A program made the translations under genes and the position numbers. This document shows positions 55,606 through 63,397 of a DNA stretch of 64,000 nucleotides, piece by piece. The notes beneath the pieces were generated by a model. That model saw only the letters and a list, made by a program, of their open reading frames with translations. It did not search any database and had not been told where the DNA came from. Every line of letters starts with the position of its first letter. Position 1 is the first letter of the stretch. The stretch spans positions 66,851 to 130,850 of the forward strand of contig NZ_LMFS01000004.1 of assembly GCF_001426945.1 (NCBI RefSeq). Direction: 5' to 3'. The stretch is from Pseudolabrys sp. Root1462 (GTDB taxonomy: Bacteria > Pseudomonadota > Alphaproteobacteria > Rhizobiales > Xanthobacteraceae).

Positions 55606-56304
55606 ATGCCAACCATCGCGCTCGTGGACGATGACCGCAATATCCTGACCTCGGTGTCGATGGCACTCGAGGCCGAAGGCTATCGCATCATGACCTACAC
55701 CGACGGCGCCTCCGCCATCGACGGGTTCAAGACCTCGCCGCCCGACCTCGCCATTCTCGACATCAAGATGCCGCGCATGGACGGCATGGAAACGCTGCGC
55801 CGCCTGCGCCAGAAGTCCGACGTTCCCGTCATCTTCCTCACCTCCAAGGACGAGGAAATCGACGAACTGTTCGGCCTGAAGATGGGCGCCGACGACTTCA
55901 TCCGCAAACCGTTTTCGCAGCGCCTGCTGGTCGAGCGCGTCAAGGCGGTGCTGCGCCGCGCTACGCCGAAGGACGGCTCGGCGCCCAAGGAAATCGACAC
56001 CACCAAGGTTCTCGAGCGCGGCCTGCTGCGCATGGATCCGGAGCGTCACACCTGCACCTGGAAGGGTGAGCCGGTGACGCTGACCGTCACCGAATTCCTC
56101 ATTCTGCAGGCGCTCGCCACCCGTCCGGGCGTGGTGAAGAGCCGCAACGCGTTGATGGATGCGGCCTATGACGACCAAGTCTATGTCGACGATCGCACCA
56201 TCGACAGCCACATCAAGCGCCTGCGCAAGAAGTTCAAGGTCGTCGACGACGACTTCGAAATGATCGAAACGCTTTACGGCGTCGGCTACCGCTTCAAGGA
56301 GTGA
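55606..56304 (+). CDS. chvI: Response regulator ChvI
   Basis: 232 residues; AAGGGG ribosome site. OmpR/PhoB type: acidic pocket DDD, phospho-acceptor Asp52 in [17 protein letters not shown], Thr/Lys at FLTSKD, and [19 protein letters not shown]. The C-terminal winged helix (about 130-230) has [17 protein letters not shown] and [18 protein letters not shown]. The KMPRMDGME block and neighbours identify it as ChvI/ExoI, the partner of ChvG, which controls envelope, acid response and carbon metabolism genes in rhizobia and Brucella (BvrR). Confidence 0.95.
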   Translation: MPTIALVDDDRNILTSVSMALEAEGYRIMTYTDGASAIDGFKTSPPDLAILDIKMPRMDGMETLRRLRQKSDVPVIFLTSKDEEIDELFGLKMGADDFIRKPFSQRLLVERVKAVLRRATPKDGSAPKEIDTTKVLERGLLRMDPERHTCTWKGEPVTLTVTEFLILQALATRPGVVKSRNALMDAAYDDQVYVDDRTIDSHIKRLRKKFKVVDDDFEMIETLYGVGYRFKE

Positions 56305-56354
56305 TCCGGCGCTGCGTCTGCGCTAGACTGCGTAGGTAGCAACATCTTCCGTTC

Positions 56355-56374
56355 ATTCCCGCGCAAGCGGGAAT
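56355..56374. repeat. Interspersed palindrome between chvI and chvG
   Basis: ATTCCCGC-GCAA-GCGGGAAT, a perfect 8-bp stem, starts about 50 bp after the chvI stop. It is followed by about 90 bp of further repeat-like text (ATCCAGGAG ... GATCCTGGATCC). Same family as the element at 15219. It separates two genes that normally form one operon. Confidence 0.6.
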
Positions 56375-56472
56375 CCGGTGCGACCGGAGATCCAGGAGCA
56401 AAGACCCGGATCGCCGCTTGCGCGCAGACGAGCGGTTGAGGGGGCGCGCGAAAGATCCTGGATCCAACCAAC

Positions 56473-58281
56473 GTGCTCGATCGAACCGCAGAGCAGCAAG
56501 CGCGCGAGGCCGAGATGGCCGACGCCGACGCGGATATTCCATCGAAGAAGCGCGACTGGAATCCGATGCGCTTCGTGCGTTCGGCCTGGGGCGCATTCAT
56601 CACGCTCAGCTTCTCGAGCCTGACGCGCCGCATCGTCTTTCTCAACCTCGCCGGTCTCGTCGCCCTGCTCGTCGGGCAGATGTATCTGTCGCAATTCCGC
56701 GCCGGCCTCATCGACGCGCGGGTGCAGAGCCTGCTGGTGCAGAGCGAGATCATCGCCGGCGCGATTGCCGCATCGGCCACGGTCGAAAGCGACGCCGTCA
56801 CCATCGATCCTGATCGCCTGCTCGAACTGCAGGCCGGCGAGAGCTACGGGCCGGACGATTCACTCGCCGGCCTCGAATTCCCGATCAATCCCGAACGCGT
56901 GGCGCCGGTGCTGCGCCGCCTGGTGTCGCCGACCAAGACCCGCGCCCGCATCTATGATCGCGAGGGCGTGCTCATCCTCGACAGCCGCAATCTGTATGGC
57001 CGCGGCGACGTCCTCCGCTTCGACCTGCCGTCGCCGACCGCCGAGCAGCCGAGCCTGATGGAGCGTGCTTTTATCGCCATTCGCCGCTGGCTCGGCCGCG
57101 GCGACCTGCCGCTGTACAAGGAACTCGGCCCGGAGAATGGCAAGAGCTATCAGGAAGTGGCCGATGCGCTCGCCGGCCATCACGCCAGCATGGTTCGCGT
57201 CAATGACCGCGGCGAGGTGATCGTTTCGGTCGCCGTGCCGGTGCAGCGCTTCCGCGCCGTGCGCGGCGCGCTGATGCTGTCGACGCAGGGCGCCGATATC
57301 GACGACATGGTCGAGGCCGAGCGGCTGGCCATCGTCAAGGTGTTCCTGGTGGCCGCCGGCGTGATGGTGGTGCTGTCGATCCTGCTCGCCGGTACCATCG
57401 CCGGCCCGGTGCGCCGCCTCGCCGACGCTGCCGAGCGCGTGCGCCGGCGCATCAAGACGCGCGTCGAGATCCCGGATTTCACCCGCCGCCGCGACGAGAT
57501 CGGCGAACTGTCCGGCGCACTGCGCGACATGACGAATGCGCTCTACAGCCGCATCGAGGCGATCGAGAGCTTCGCCGCCGACGTGTCGCACGAATTGAAG
57601 AACCCGCTCACCTCGCTGCGTTCGGCGGTCGAGACGCTGCCGATGGCCAAGACCGATGCCAACCGCAAGCGTTTGCTCGACGTCATCGAGCACGACATCC
57701 GGCGCCTCGATCGACTGATCTCGGACATTTCCGACGCCAGCCGTCTCGACGCCGAGTTGCAGCGTCATGAAGTTGCGGTGGTCGAATTCGCCAAGCTGCT
57801 CGACGCGCTGGTGTCAGCGGCCAACGAGGTCGACAAGAACAACGTCAGGGTGACGCTCACCTTCGAAGGCGGACAACCGTCACAGTTCAAGATGCCGGGC
57901 CACGACTCGCGGCTCGGCCAGGTGGTGTCGAACCTGATCGACAATGCGCGCTCGTTCTCGCCGGAGGGCGGCACCGTGCGCGTCACCTGTCGCAAGCTTA
58001 AAAACGAAATCGAGATCATCGTCGATGACGACGGCCCCGGCATCCGGCCCGATGCTCTGCAGAAGGTGTTTGAACGCTTCTACACCGACCGGCCGCACCA
58101 GGGCTTCGGCCAGAACTCCGGACTTGGCCTGTCGATCTCCAAGCAGATTGTCGAAGCCCATGGCGGCCGCATCTGGGTCGAGAACCGCATCGGCGCGGGC
58201 ACGCGGAAAAACGAGGAGACCGGCGAGGACGAGCCGCGCATTCTCGGCGCGCGCTTCATCGTCCGCCTGCCGGCCAAGTGA
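56473..58281 (+). CDS. chvG: Sensor histidine kinase ChvG
   Basis: 602 residues from a GTG at 56473, or 588 from an ATG at 56515. Two transmembrane helices (about 53-75 and 283-305) bracket a periplasmic sensor domain with the ChvG-specific blocks RAGLIDARVQSLLVQSEIIA and LRRLVSPTKTRARIYD. HAMP (about 305-360), HisKA with DVSHELKNPLTSLRSAVETL, and HATPase_c with DNARSFSPEGGTVR, DDDGPGI and SGLGLSISKQIVEAHGG. It phosphorylates ChvI in response to envelope or acid signals. In alphaproteobacteria ExoR represses it periplasmically. Confidence 0.95.
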   Translation: MLDRTAEQQAREAEMADADADIPSKKRDWNPMRFVRSAWGAFITLSFSSLTRRIVFLNLAGLVALLVGQMYLSQFRAGLIDARVQSLLVQSEIIAGAIAASATVESDAVTIDPDRLLELQAGESYGPDDSLAGLEFPINPERVAPVLRRLVSPTKTRARIYDREGVLILDSRNLYGRGDVLRFDLPSPTAEQPSLMERAFIAIRRWLGRGDLPLYKELGPENGKSYQEVADALAGHHASMVRVNDRGEVIVSVAVPVQRFRAVRGALMLSTQGADIDDMVEAERLAIVKVFLVAAGVMVVLSILLAGTIAGPVRRLADAAERVRRRIKTRVEIPDFTRRRDEIGELSGALRDMTNALYSRIEAIESFAADVSHELKNPLTSLRSAVETLPMAKTDANRKRLLDVIEHDIRRLDRLISDISDASRLDAELQRHEVAVVEFAKLLDALVSAANEVDKNNVRVTLTFEGGQPSQFKMPGHDSRLGQVVSNLIDNARSFSPEGGTVRVTCRKLKNEIEIIVDDDGPGIRPDALQKVFERFYTDRPHQGFGQNSGLGLSISKQIVEAHGGRIWVENRIGAGTRKNEETGEDEPRILGARFIVRLPAK

Positions 58282-58310
58282 TTGCTCGCGGAACGGATTC
58301 GGAGGCTGAC

Positions 58311-58769
58311 GTGAGCGGCGCCAACCCCACCACCCACGCCTCAGCCGTCCTGATCGGAGCCCATGCCGCGCTGATCCGCGGGCCGTCCGGCGCCGGCAAG
58401 TCGCGGCTGGCTTTCGACCTCATCCAGATCGCCGGGCGCAGCGATTTACCGTTCGCGCGTCTTGTTGCCGACGACCGGGCTATCCTTGAGGTCCATGGCG
58501 GCCGCCTGCTGGTCCGCCCGGCGCCGTCGCTGGCCGGCTTGATCGAGGTCCGTGGCCTCGGCATCCGCCGCCTGCCCTTCGAACCGATGGGCGTGGTCGG
58601 CCTCGTGATCGACCTCGCCGCCAGCGATGCCGAGCGATTGCCGCCGCCGGAAGCCGGGCGAACGGCTGTTTCCGGCATCGAATTGCCGCGGCTTGCCGTC
58701 GCACCGGATGCCGCCGCCCTGCCGGTCCTGCTCGGCTATCTCGGCTCCCGGCCGATGGCCGGGGGATAG
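58311..58769 (+). CDS. hprK: Short HPr kinase/phosphorylase (HprK)
   Basis: 152 residues from a GTG at 58311 that has a perfect GGAGG at 5-nt spacing; a frame start at 58278 overlapping chvG is less likely. Only the C-terminal kinase domain is present: Walker A RGPSGAGKSRLAFDL (about 23-37), VADDRAIL and the HprK signature LIEVRGLGIRRLPFEP. The N-terminal domain of Gram-positive HprK is absent, as usual in alphaproteobacteria. It phosphorylates HPr on the regulatory Ser. It follows chvG by 29 bp, a conserved order. Confidence 0.93.
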   Translation: MSGANPTTHASAVLIGAHAALIRGPSGAGKSRLAFDLIQIAGRSDLPFARLVADDRAILEVHGGRLLVRPAPSLAGLIEVRGLGIRRLPFEPMGVVGLVIDLAASDAERLPPPEAGRTAVSGIELPRLAVAPDAAALPVLLGYLGSRPMAGG

Positions 58770-58827
58770 CCTGGTAGGGGAATTGACCGCGGAATCGGCC
58801 TGCGCTACGCCCCCAGCCCACGTTTCG

Positions 58828-58845
58828 TTAAGAAAAATTAACCAT
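58828..58845. promoter_or_regulatory. Candidate CtrA-type box upstream of EIIA-HPr
   Basis: TTAA at 58828-58831 and TTAACCAT at 58838-58845 (TTAA-N6-TTAACCAT) lie in the 262-bp gap between hprK and the EIIA gene. The gap holds no gene. The motif matches those before pilus genes in this window; direct control by CtrA is inference. Confidence 0.45.
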
Positions 58846-59031
58846 AAGGGGCGTAGCGTGTGTTCCGCCCAAAACCCTAGATAGAGCCTGCTTTTGACAC
58901 CGCCTTTCCGCGTTGCAGCAGAGCACTTATATAGCGAGTCAAGCCCTTGCCATGGGGCTTCGGATGCGCCTCAATGCGCCCCCATTCGTGCGGCGCAAAA
59001 AGATGAACAAGGCGCCCGCGAGGAGTTCGGA

Positions 59032-59433
59032 ATGATCGGCCTCGTATTAGTGACCCACGGGCGACTCGCCACCGAGTTTCGCTCAGCTCTTGAGCACGTC
59101 GTGGGTCCGCAAACCCAGATCGAGGCTGTCACCATTGGCCCCGACGACGACGCAGAACAGTGCCGCATGGATATTCTCGATGCGGTCAAACGCGTCGATT
59201 CCGGCGAAGGCGTCGCCATTCTGACCGACATGTTCGGCGGCACGCCCTCCAATCTCGCCATCTCGGTGATGAGCCAGCCCAAGGTCGAGGTGCTCGCCGG
59301 TATCAATCTGCCGATGCTGATCAAGCTCGCCAAGGTACGCGAGACCTGTCCGCTGGAAGACGCCGTGGCCGCCGCGCAGGAAGCCGGGCGCAAGTACTGT
59401 ACGATCGCCAGCCGCGTACTCAACGGCAAATGA
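59032..59433 (+). CDS. PTS EIIA component, mannose family
   Basis: 133 residues from the ATG at 59032 (GAGGAG upstream). Phospho-acceptor His9 in GLVLVTHGRLATEF, then AVTIGPDDDAEQCR, ILTDMFGGTPSNLA and VLAGINLPMLIKLA are EIIA(Man)/ManX signatures. No EIIB or EIIC gene is nearby, so it belongs to the regulatory, non-transporting PTS of alphaproteobacteria (PtsP-HPr-EIIA). Its stop overlaps the HPr start (ATGA). Confidence 0.94.
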   Translation: MIGLVLVTHGRLATEFRSALEHVVGPQTQIEAVTIGPDDDAEQCRMDILDAVKRVDSGEGVAILTDMFGGTPSNLAISVMSQPKVEVLAGINLPMLIKLAKVRETCPLEDAVAAAQEAGRKYCTIASRVLNGK

Positions 59434-59741
59434 CGCTGCCGCGTAGCGACGCTCCCGACCCGCACGGCGCCGGCGTCAGCCGCGACGTAGAGATCGTCAA
59501 CAAGAAGGGCCTGCACGCCCGGGCCTCGGCCAAATTCGTGCAACATGCCGAAAAATTCGACGCCGCCATCATCGTCACCTGCCGCGGCGAGACCGTCGGC
59601 GCGACCTCGATCATGGGACTGATGATGCTCGCCGCTGGGCCTGGCTCGATGATCACCATCAAGGCGACCGGCAAGGAAGCCGCCAAGGCGGTCGAGGATC
59701 TGGTGGCGCTGGTCGCCGACCGGTTCGGCGAAGAAGAGTAA
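59430..59741 (+). CDS. PTS phosphocarrier HPr
   Basis: 103 residues; ATG overlaps the EIIA stop by 4 bp. After about 18 non-conserved residues comes the HPr core: active-site His29 in KKGLHARASAKFVQ and the regulatory Ser60 in GATSIMGLMMLAAGPGS. It carries phosphate from EI(Ntr)/PtsP to the EIIA and is the substrate of HprK. The N-terminal extension makes it longer than the usual 85-90 residues. Confidence 0.94.
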   Translation: MTLPRSDAPDPHGAGVSRDVEIVNKKGLHARASAKFVQHAEKFDAAIIVTCRGETVGATSIMGLMMLAAGPGSMITIKATGKEAAKAVEDLVALVADRFGEEE

Positions 59742-59865
59742 GGCGCCACGCCTCTTTCGATACCGTTCATCTGACCGCTGCAATTCGGCGCTTTGACCGA
59801 GGTCAAGGCCACCGCCGGCGCGCGACTTCAGGATGCTCGCACCCAATACATTCCGGAGTGCGAGC

Positions 59866-60924
59866 ATGCGATGGCATCGGGGCCTGATGGGCGGAGCGGC
59901 CGCTCTGGCGATCGTTGCGACGGCTCCGTCGCTGGCGCATGCCTGTTCGCGCGTACTGTGGGCCGACAACGGCCAGGCCGTCGTCACAGGGCGCAATATG
60001 GACTGGCCCGAGGATATGAAGACCGATCTGTGGGCCTTTCCGCGCGGCATCAGCCGCAAGGGCGGCAGCGGCGACAATAACGAACTGGCTTGGACGTCGA
60101 AATACGGTAGCGTCGCCGCCGCCGTTTACAACATGGCGACCGGCGACGGCATCAATGAAAAGGGCCTCGTCGCCAACCTGCTGTGGCTGTCGGAATCCGA
60201 TTACGGCAAGCGCGATGGGAGTAAGCCCGGGCTCGCGCTGTCGCTGTGGGCGCAATACAACCTCGACAACTTCGCCACCGTCGACGAAGCCGTCGCCGAC
60301 ATCGCCAGGGGCGGCTACCAGCTCGTCACCGCCGCCATGCCCGGCCACGCCAAGGCGACCGTGCATCTGTCGCTGTCGGACGCGAGCGGCGATTCCGCAA
60401 TCATCGAGATCGTCGACGGCGGCCAGGTCCGCATCCATCACGACCGGCGTTATCTGGTGATGACGAACTCGCCGCCGTTCGCCGAGCAGCTCGCCAACCT
60501 GGAAAAATATCATGTGTTCGGCGGCGGCCAGCCGCTGCCGGGCACCAGCGAAGCCAGCGACCGCTTCGTCCGCGCCGCCTATTACATCCAGAACCAGACC
60601 AAGCCCGCCGACCTGCGGCAGACGGTCGCCCGCGTGCTCTCGGTGATGCGCAACGTGGCGCAGCCCTTCGTGCAGCCGGATCCAAATCGGCCGGAGGCCT
60701 CGCACACCATCTGGCGCACGGTCGCCGATTCCACCAACCGGCTGTATTTCTACGAATCCACCCTCAGCCCGAACATCGTCTGGGTGGGGCTGGACGGGCT
60801 GGACTTCTCGGCCGGCCAGCCGGTGCGCAAGCTCGACCTGGTCAACAGCGGCGACCTTGTGGGCGACGTTACCGGCCAATTCCGGCCGGCCGAGGCCTTT
60901 GTTTTCAAGACGGCAGGCCCCTGA
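59866..60924 (+). CDS. Choloylglycine/penicillin V acylase family Ntn hydrolase
   Basis: 352 residues from the ATG at 59866 (GGAG upstream). The signal peptide ends LAHA directly before Cys27, so cleavage would expose the N-terminal nucleophile Cys of this Ntn family (CSRVLWADNGQAVVTGRNMDW). Other family blocks: AVYNMATGDGINEKGLVANLLWL, YQLVTAAMPG and MTNSPPFAEQLANL. Such periplasmic enzymes hydrolyse bile-salt amides, penicillin V or N-acyl-homoserine lactones; which applies is unknown. It is wedged between HPr and ahcY, which are usually neighbours in relatives. Confidence 0.92.
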   Translation: MRWHRGLMGGAAALAIVATAPSLAHACSRVLWADNGQAVVTGRNMDWPEDMKTDLWAFPRGISRKGGSGDNNELAWTSKYGSVAAAVYNMATGDGINEKGLVANLLWLSESDYGKRDGSKPGLALSLWAQYNLDNFATVDEAVADIARGGYQLVTAAMPGHAKATVHLSLSDASGDSAIIEIVDGGQVRIHHDRRYLVMTNSPPFAEQLANLEKYHVFGGGQPLPGTSEASDRFVRAAYYIQNQTKPADLRQTVARVLSVMRNVAQPFVQPDPNRPEASHTIWRTVADSTNRLYFYESTLSPNIVWVGLDGLDFSAGQPVRKLDLVNSGDLVGDVTGQFRPAEAFVFKTAGP

Positions 60925-60951
60925 AGCCGTTTTCCCGGCCCGCCAGACTAC

Positions 60952-60967
60952 ATAAAGAAATCTTTAT
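60952..60967. promoter_or_regulatory. Probable SahR operator upstream of ahcY
   Basis: ATAAAGA-AA-TCTTTAT is a perfect 7-bp inverted repeat in an AT-rich patch (about 60950-60972), 84 bp before the ahcY start. From memory it resembles the palindrome bound by SahR, the ArsR-family repressor that senses S-adenosylhomocysteine and controls ahcY and methionine-cycle genes in Proteobacteria. No sahR gene is in the window. Confidence 0.6.
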
Positions 60968-61051
60968 ATATGCATTGCGGCCTTGGGCGGAGGCTGTTAT
61001 AGGCACGGCCAACCTATCAACCCCCATCGGATTGCCCGGGAAGGATCGCGC

Positions 61052-62464
61052 ATGGCCATCGCCAAGGAATACATCGTCAAGGACATCGGCCTCGCCGATT
61101 TCGGCCGCAAGGAGCTCTCGCTGGCCGAGACCGAAATGCCCGGCCTGATGGCGACCCGCGAGGAATACGGCCCCAAGCAGCCGCTGAAGGGCGCGCGTAT
61201 CGCCGGCTCGCTGCACATGACCATCCAGACCGGCGTGCTGATCGAGACGCTGGTTGCGCTCGGCGCCGACGTGCGCTGGGTGTCGTGCAATATCTATTCG
61301 ACGCAGGACCACGCCGCCGCCGCCATCGCCGCTGCCGGCGTGCCGGTGTTCGCGATCAAGGGCGAGAGCCTCAAGGACTACTGGGACTACACCGCCAAGC
61401 TGTTTGAATGGCACGGCGGCGGCTACCCAAACATGATCCTCGACGACGGCGGCGACGCCACGATGTACGTCCACCTCGGCCTCAAGGCCGAGAAGGGCGA
61501 CACCGCGTTCCTCGACAAGCCGGGTTCGGAAGAAGAGGAAGTGTTTTTCGCGCTGCTCAAGAAGCAGCTCAAGGAAAAACCGAAGGGCTACTTCCAGGCG
61601 ATCGCCGACTCGATCAAGGGCGTCTCGGAAGAGACCACTACCGGCGTGCACCGTCTCTACGACATGCAGAAGGCCGGCACGCTGCTGTGGCCCGCCATCA
61701 ACGTCAACGACTCGGTCACCAAGTCGAAGTTCGACAACCTCTATGGCTGCCGTGAATCGCTGGTCGACGGCATCCGCCGCGGCACCGACGTCATGATGTC
61801 CGGCAAGGTCGCGATGGTCGCCGGCTTCGGCGACGTCGGCAAGGGCTCGGCCGCATCGCTCCGCCAGGCCGGCTGCCGCGTCATGGTCTCGGAAATCGAT
61901 CCGATCTGCGCGCTGCAGGCGGCGATGGAAGGCTATCAGGTCGTGACGATGGAAGACGCCGCGCCGCAGGCCGACATCTTCGTCACCGCCACCGGTAACA
62001 AGGACATCATCACCATCGAGCACATGCGCGCGATGAAGGATCGCGCCATCGTCTGCAACATCGGCCACTTCGACAACGAGATCCAGATCGCCTCGCTGAA
62101 GAACCTGAAGTGGACGAACATCAAGCCGCAGGTCGACGAGATCACCTTCCCCGACGGCCACCGTATCATCATGCTGTCGGAAGGCCGCCTGGTGAACCTC
62201 GGCAACGCCATGGGCCACCCGAGCTTCGTGATGTCGGCGTCGTTCACCAACCAGACCCTGGCGCAGATCGAACTCTTCGCCAACAACAAGGACGGCAAGT
62301 ACAAGAAGGAAGTCTACGTGCTGCCGAAGTCGCTCGACGAGAAGGTCGCGCGCCTGCATCTCGCCAAGATCGGCGTCAAGCTCACCGAGCTGCGCAAGGA
62401 CCAGGCCGACTACATCGGCGTCCCGCAGCAAGGTCCGTTCAAGAGCGATCACTATCGCTACTAG
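61052..62464 (+). CDS. ahcY: Adenosylhomocysteinase
   Basis: 470 residues from the ATG at 61052 (GGGAAGGA upstream). Family blocks: [63 protein letters not shown] [27 protein letters not shown], and the NAD-binding [14 protein letters not shown] (about 250-263). The length includes the bacterial insertion (about 150-190). It splits S-adenosylhomocysteine into adenosine and homocysteine, closing the methyl cycle. Followed by a strong terminator. Confidence 0.97.
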   Translation: MAIAKEYIVKDIGLADFGRKELSLAETEMPGLMATREEYGPKQPLKGARIAGSLHMTIQTGVLIETLVALGADVRWVSCNIYSTQDHAAAAIAAAGVPVFAIKGESLKDYWDYTAKLFEWHGGGYPNMILDDGGDATMYVHLGLKAEKGDTAFLDKPGSEEEEVFFALLKKQLKEKPKGYFQAIADSIKGVSEETTTGVHRLYDMQKAGTLLWPAINVNDSVTKSKFDNLYGCRESLVDGIRRGTDVMMSGKVAMVAGFGDVGKGSAASLRQAGCRVMVSEIDPICALQAAMEGYQVVTMEDAAPQADIFVTATGNKDIITIEHMRAMKDRAIVCNIGHFDNEIQIASLKNLKWTNIKPQVDEITFPDGHRIIMLSEGRLVNLGNAMGHPSFVMSASFTNQTLAQIELFANNKDGKYKKEVYVLPKSLDEKVARLHLAKIGVKLTELRKDQADYIGVPQQGPFKSDHYRY

Positions 62465-62487
62465 GCGTTCTGTACGGCGAACTTTTC

Positions 62488-62514
62488 AATGGCCGGGCAA
62501 TTCGCCCGGCCATT
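62488..62514 (+). terminator. Terminator after ahcY
   Basis: AATGGCCGGGC at 62488-62498 pairs perfectly with GCCCGGCCATT at 62504-62514 (5-nt loop), followed by TCTTTAT, 23 bp past the stop codon. Confidence 0.88.
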
Positions 62515-62593
62515 TCTTTATGAGCGCATAGCGCGCTTATGAATCAACGGCAGCCTTCCGGGGCTCATTGCGCGACACCAGGGCGATCTCTCG

Positions 62594-63397
62594 CTATTGA
62601 TAGAGCGAAAGAAGCGTCCCGGAGACCGTCGCAGAGACGCCCAGGGCCTCGGCGGCCGATTTGAAAAGCCCCACGTCCTTTGCCGGAATCCTGTTGTCAA
62701 CAGCGCCTGAGACGCCTTGCGCGATGAGGCGGCCATACGATTGATAAATCGGCGACGGAAAGAGTGTCGTCGTGAGCATATCGACGACGCTCTGCGGGGG
62801 GACACCCATCTTCTGCGAAAGTGCAAGCCCCTCTTTCAATGACGCCATCGCCGAGATGATGAGCATGTTTCCGATCAGTTTGACGGCTAAGGCCGCCCCC
62901 GCCTGTTCGCCGAAATCGAAGACCCCTTGCGCTCCGGCTGCCCGCAGAACCGGACGCACCCGCTGCTTGGCAGCCTCCGCTCCCGCGGTAACGATCCATA
63001 GTTTCTTATCAACAGCCGCTTCCGGTCGGCCGAAAATCGGCGCTTCCACCATGGCCGAGCCGTGCTCGGCATGAAGTGCCATCAGTCGCCGCGAGCAGTC
63101 CGGCGAGAGCGTGGTCATCGACACGTGCACCCCGCCTGTCCCGAGGCGAGCGAGAAAGCCCTCGCTGCGAACGATGGTTTCGACCGATGCATCATCCCAA
63201 AGCAGGCTCAGAACAACGCCGCCAGGTGAGACAACGTCCAACGGCTGGTTCGCGCACACGGCGCCACGCTCTACGAACGGGGCAACTTTGCCGGCGTCGC
63301 GGTTATAAATCGTGAGCTGATGGCCCGCCGCCATCAAATTGGTAACGATGGGCCGGCCGAGATTGCCGAGGCCCAGGAAACCGATTGCTTCATGCAT
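62594..63397 (-). CDS. NAD(P)-dependent beta-hydroxyacid dehydrogenase family protein
   Basis: 267 residues, slightly short for the 285-300 family norm. N-terminal IGFLGLGNLGRPIVTNLMAAGH cofactor motif, VHVSMTTLSPDCSRR (substrate motif region), PIFGRPEAA and the catalytic Lys region KLIGNMLIISAMASLKEGLAL (about 173-193), ending KDVGLFKSAAEALG. It resembles 3-hydroxyisobutyrate/tartronate semialdehyde dehydrogenases and imine-reductase-like members. Substrate unknown. Its start overlaps the upstream alcohol dehydrogenase stop by 8 bp. Confidence 0.9.
   Translation of the reverse strand: MHEAIGFLGLGNLGRPIVTNLMAAGHQLTIYNRDAGKVAPFVERGAVCANQPLDVVSPGGVVLSLLWDDASVETIVRSEGFLARLGTGGVHVSMTTLSPDCSRRLMALHAEHGSAMVEAPIFGRPEAAVDKKLWIVTAGAEAAKQRVRPVLRAAGAQGVFDFGEQAGAALAVKLIGNMLIISAMASLKEGLALSQKMGVPPQSVVDMLTTTLFPSPIYQSYGRLIAQGVSGAVDNRIPAKDVGLFKSAAEALGVSATVSGTLLSLYQ

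Noticed and set aside
58278..58310. hprK start overlapping the chvG stop
   Set aside because: The GTG at 58311 has GGAGG at ideal spacing, while the start at 58278 has no ribosome site.
60925..61051. Possible SAH riboswitch before ahcY
   Set aside because: I could not find the conserved core or pseudoknot pairing of that riboswitch; a palindromic operator explains the AT-rich part better.
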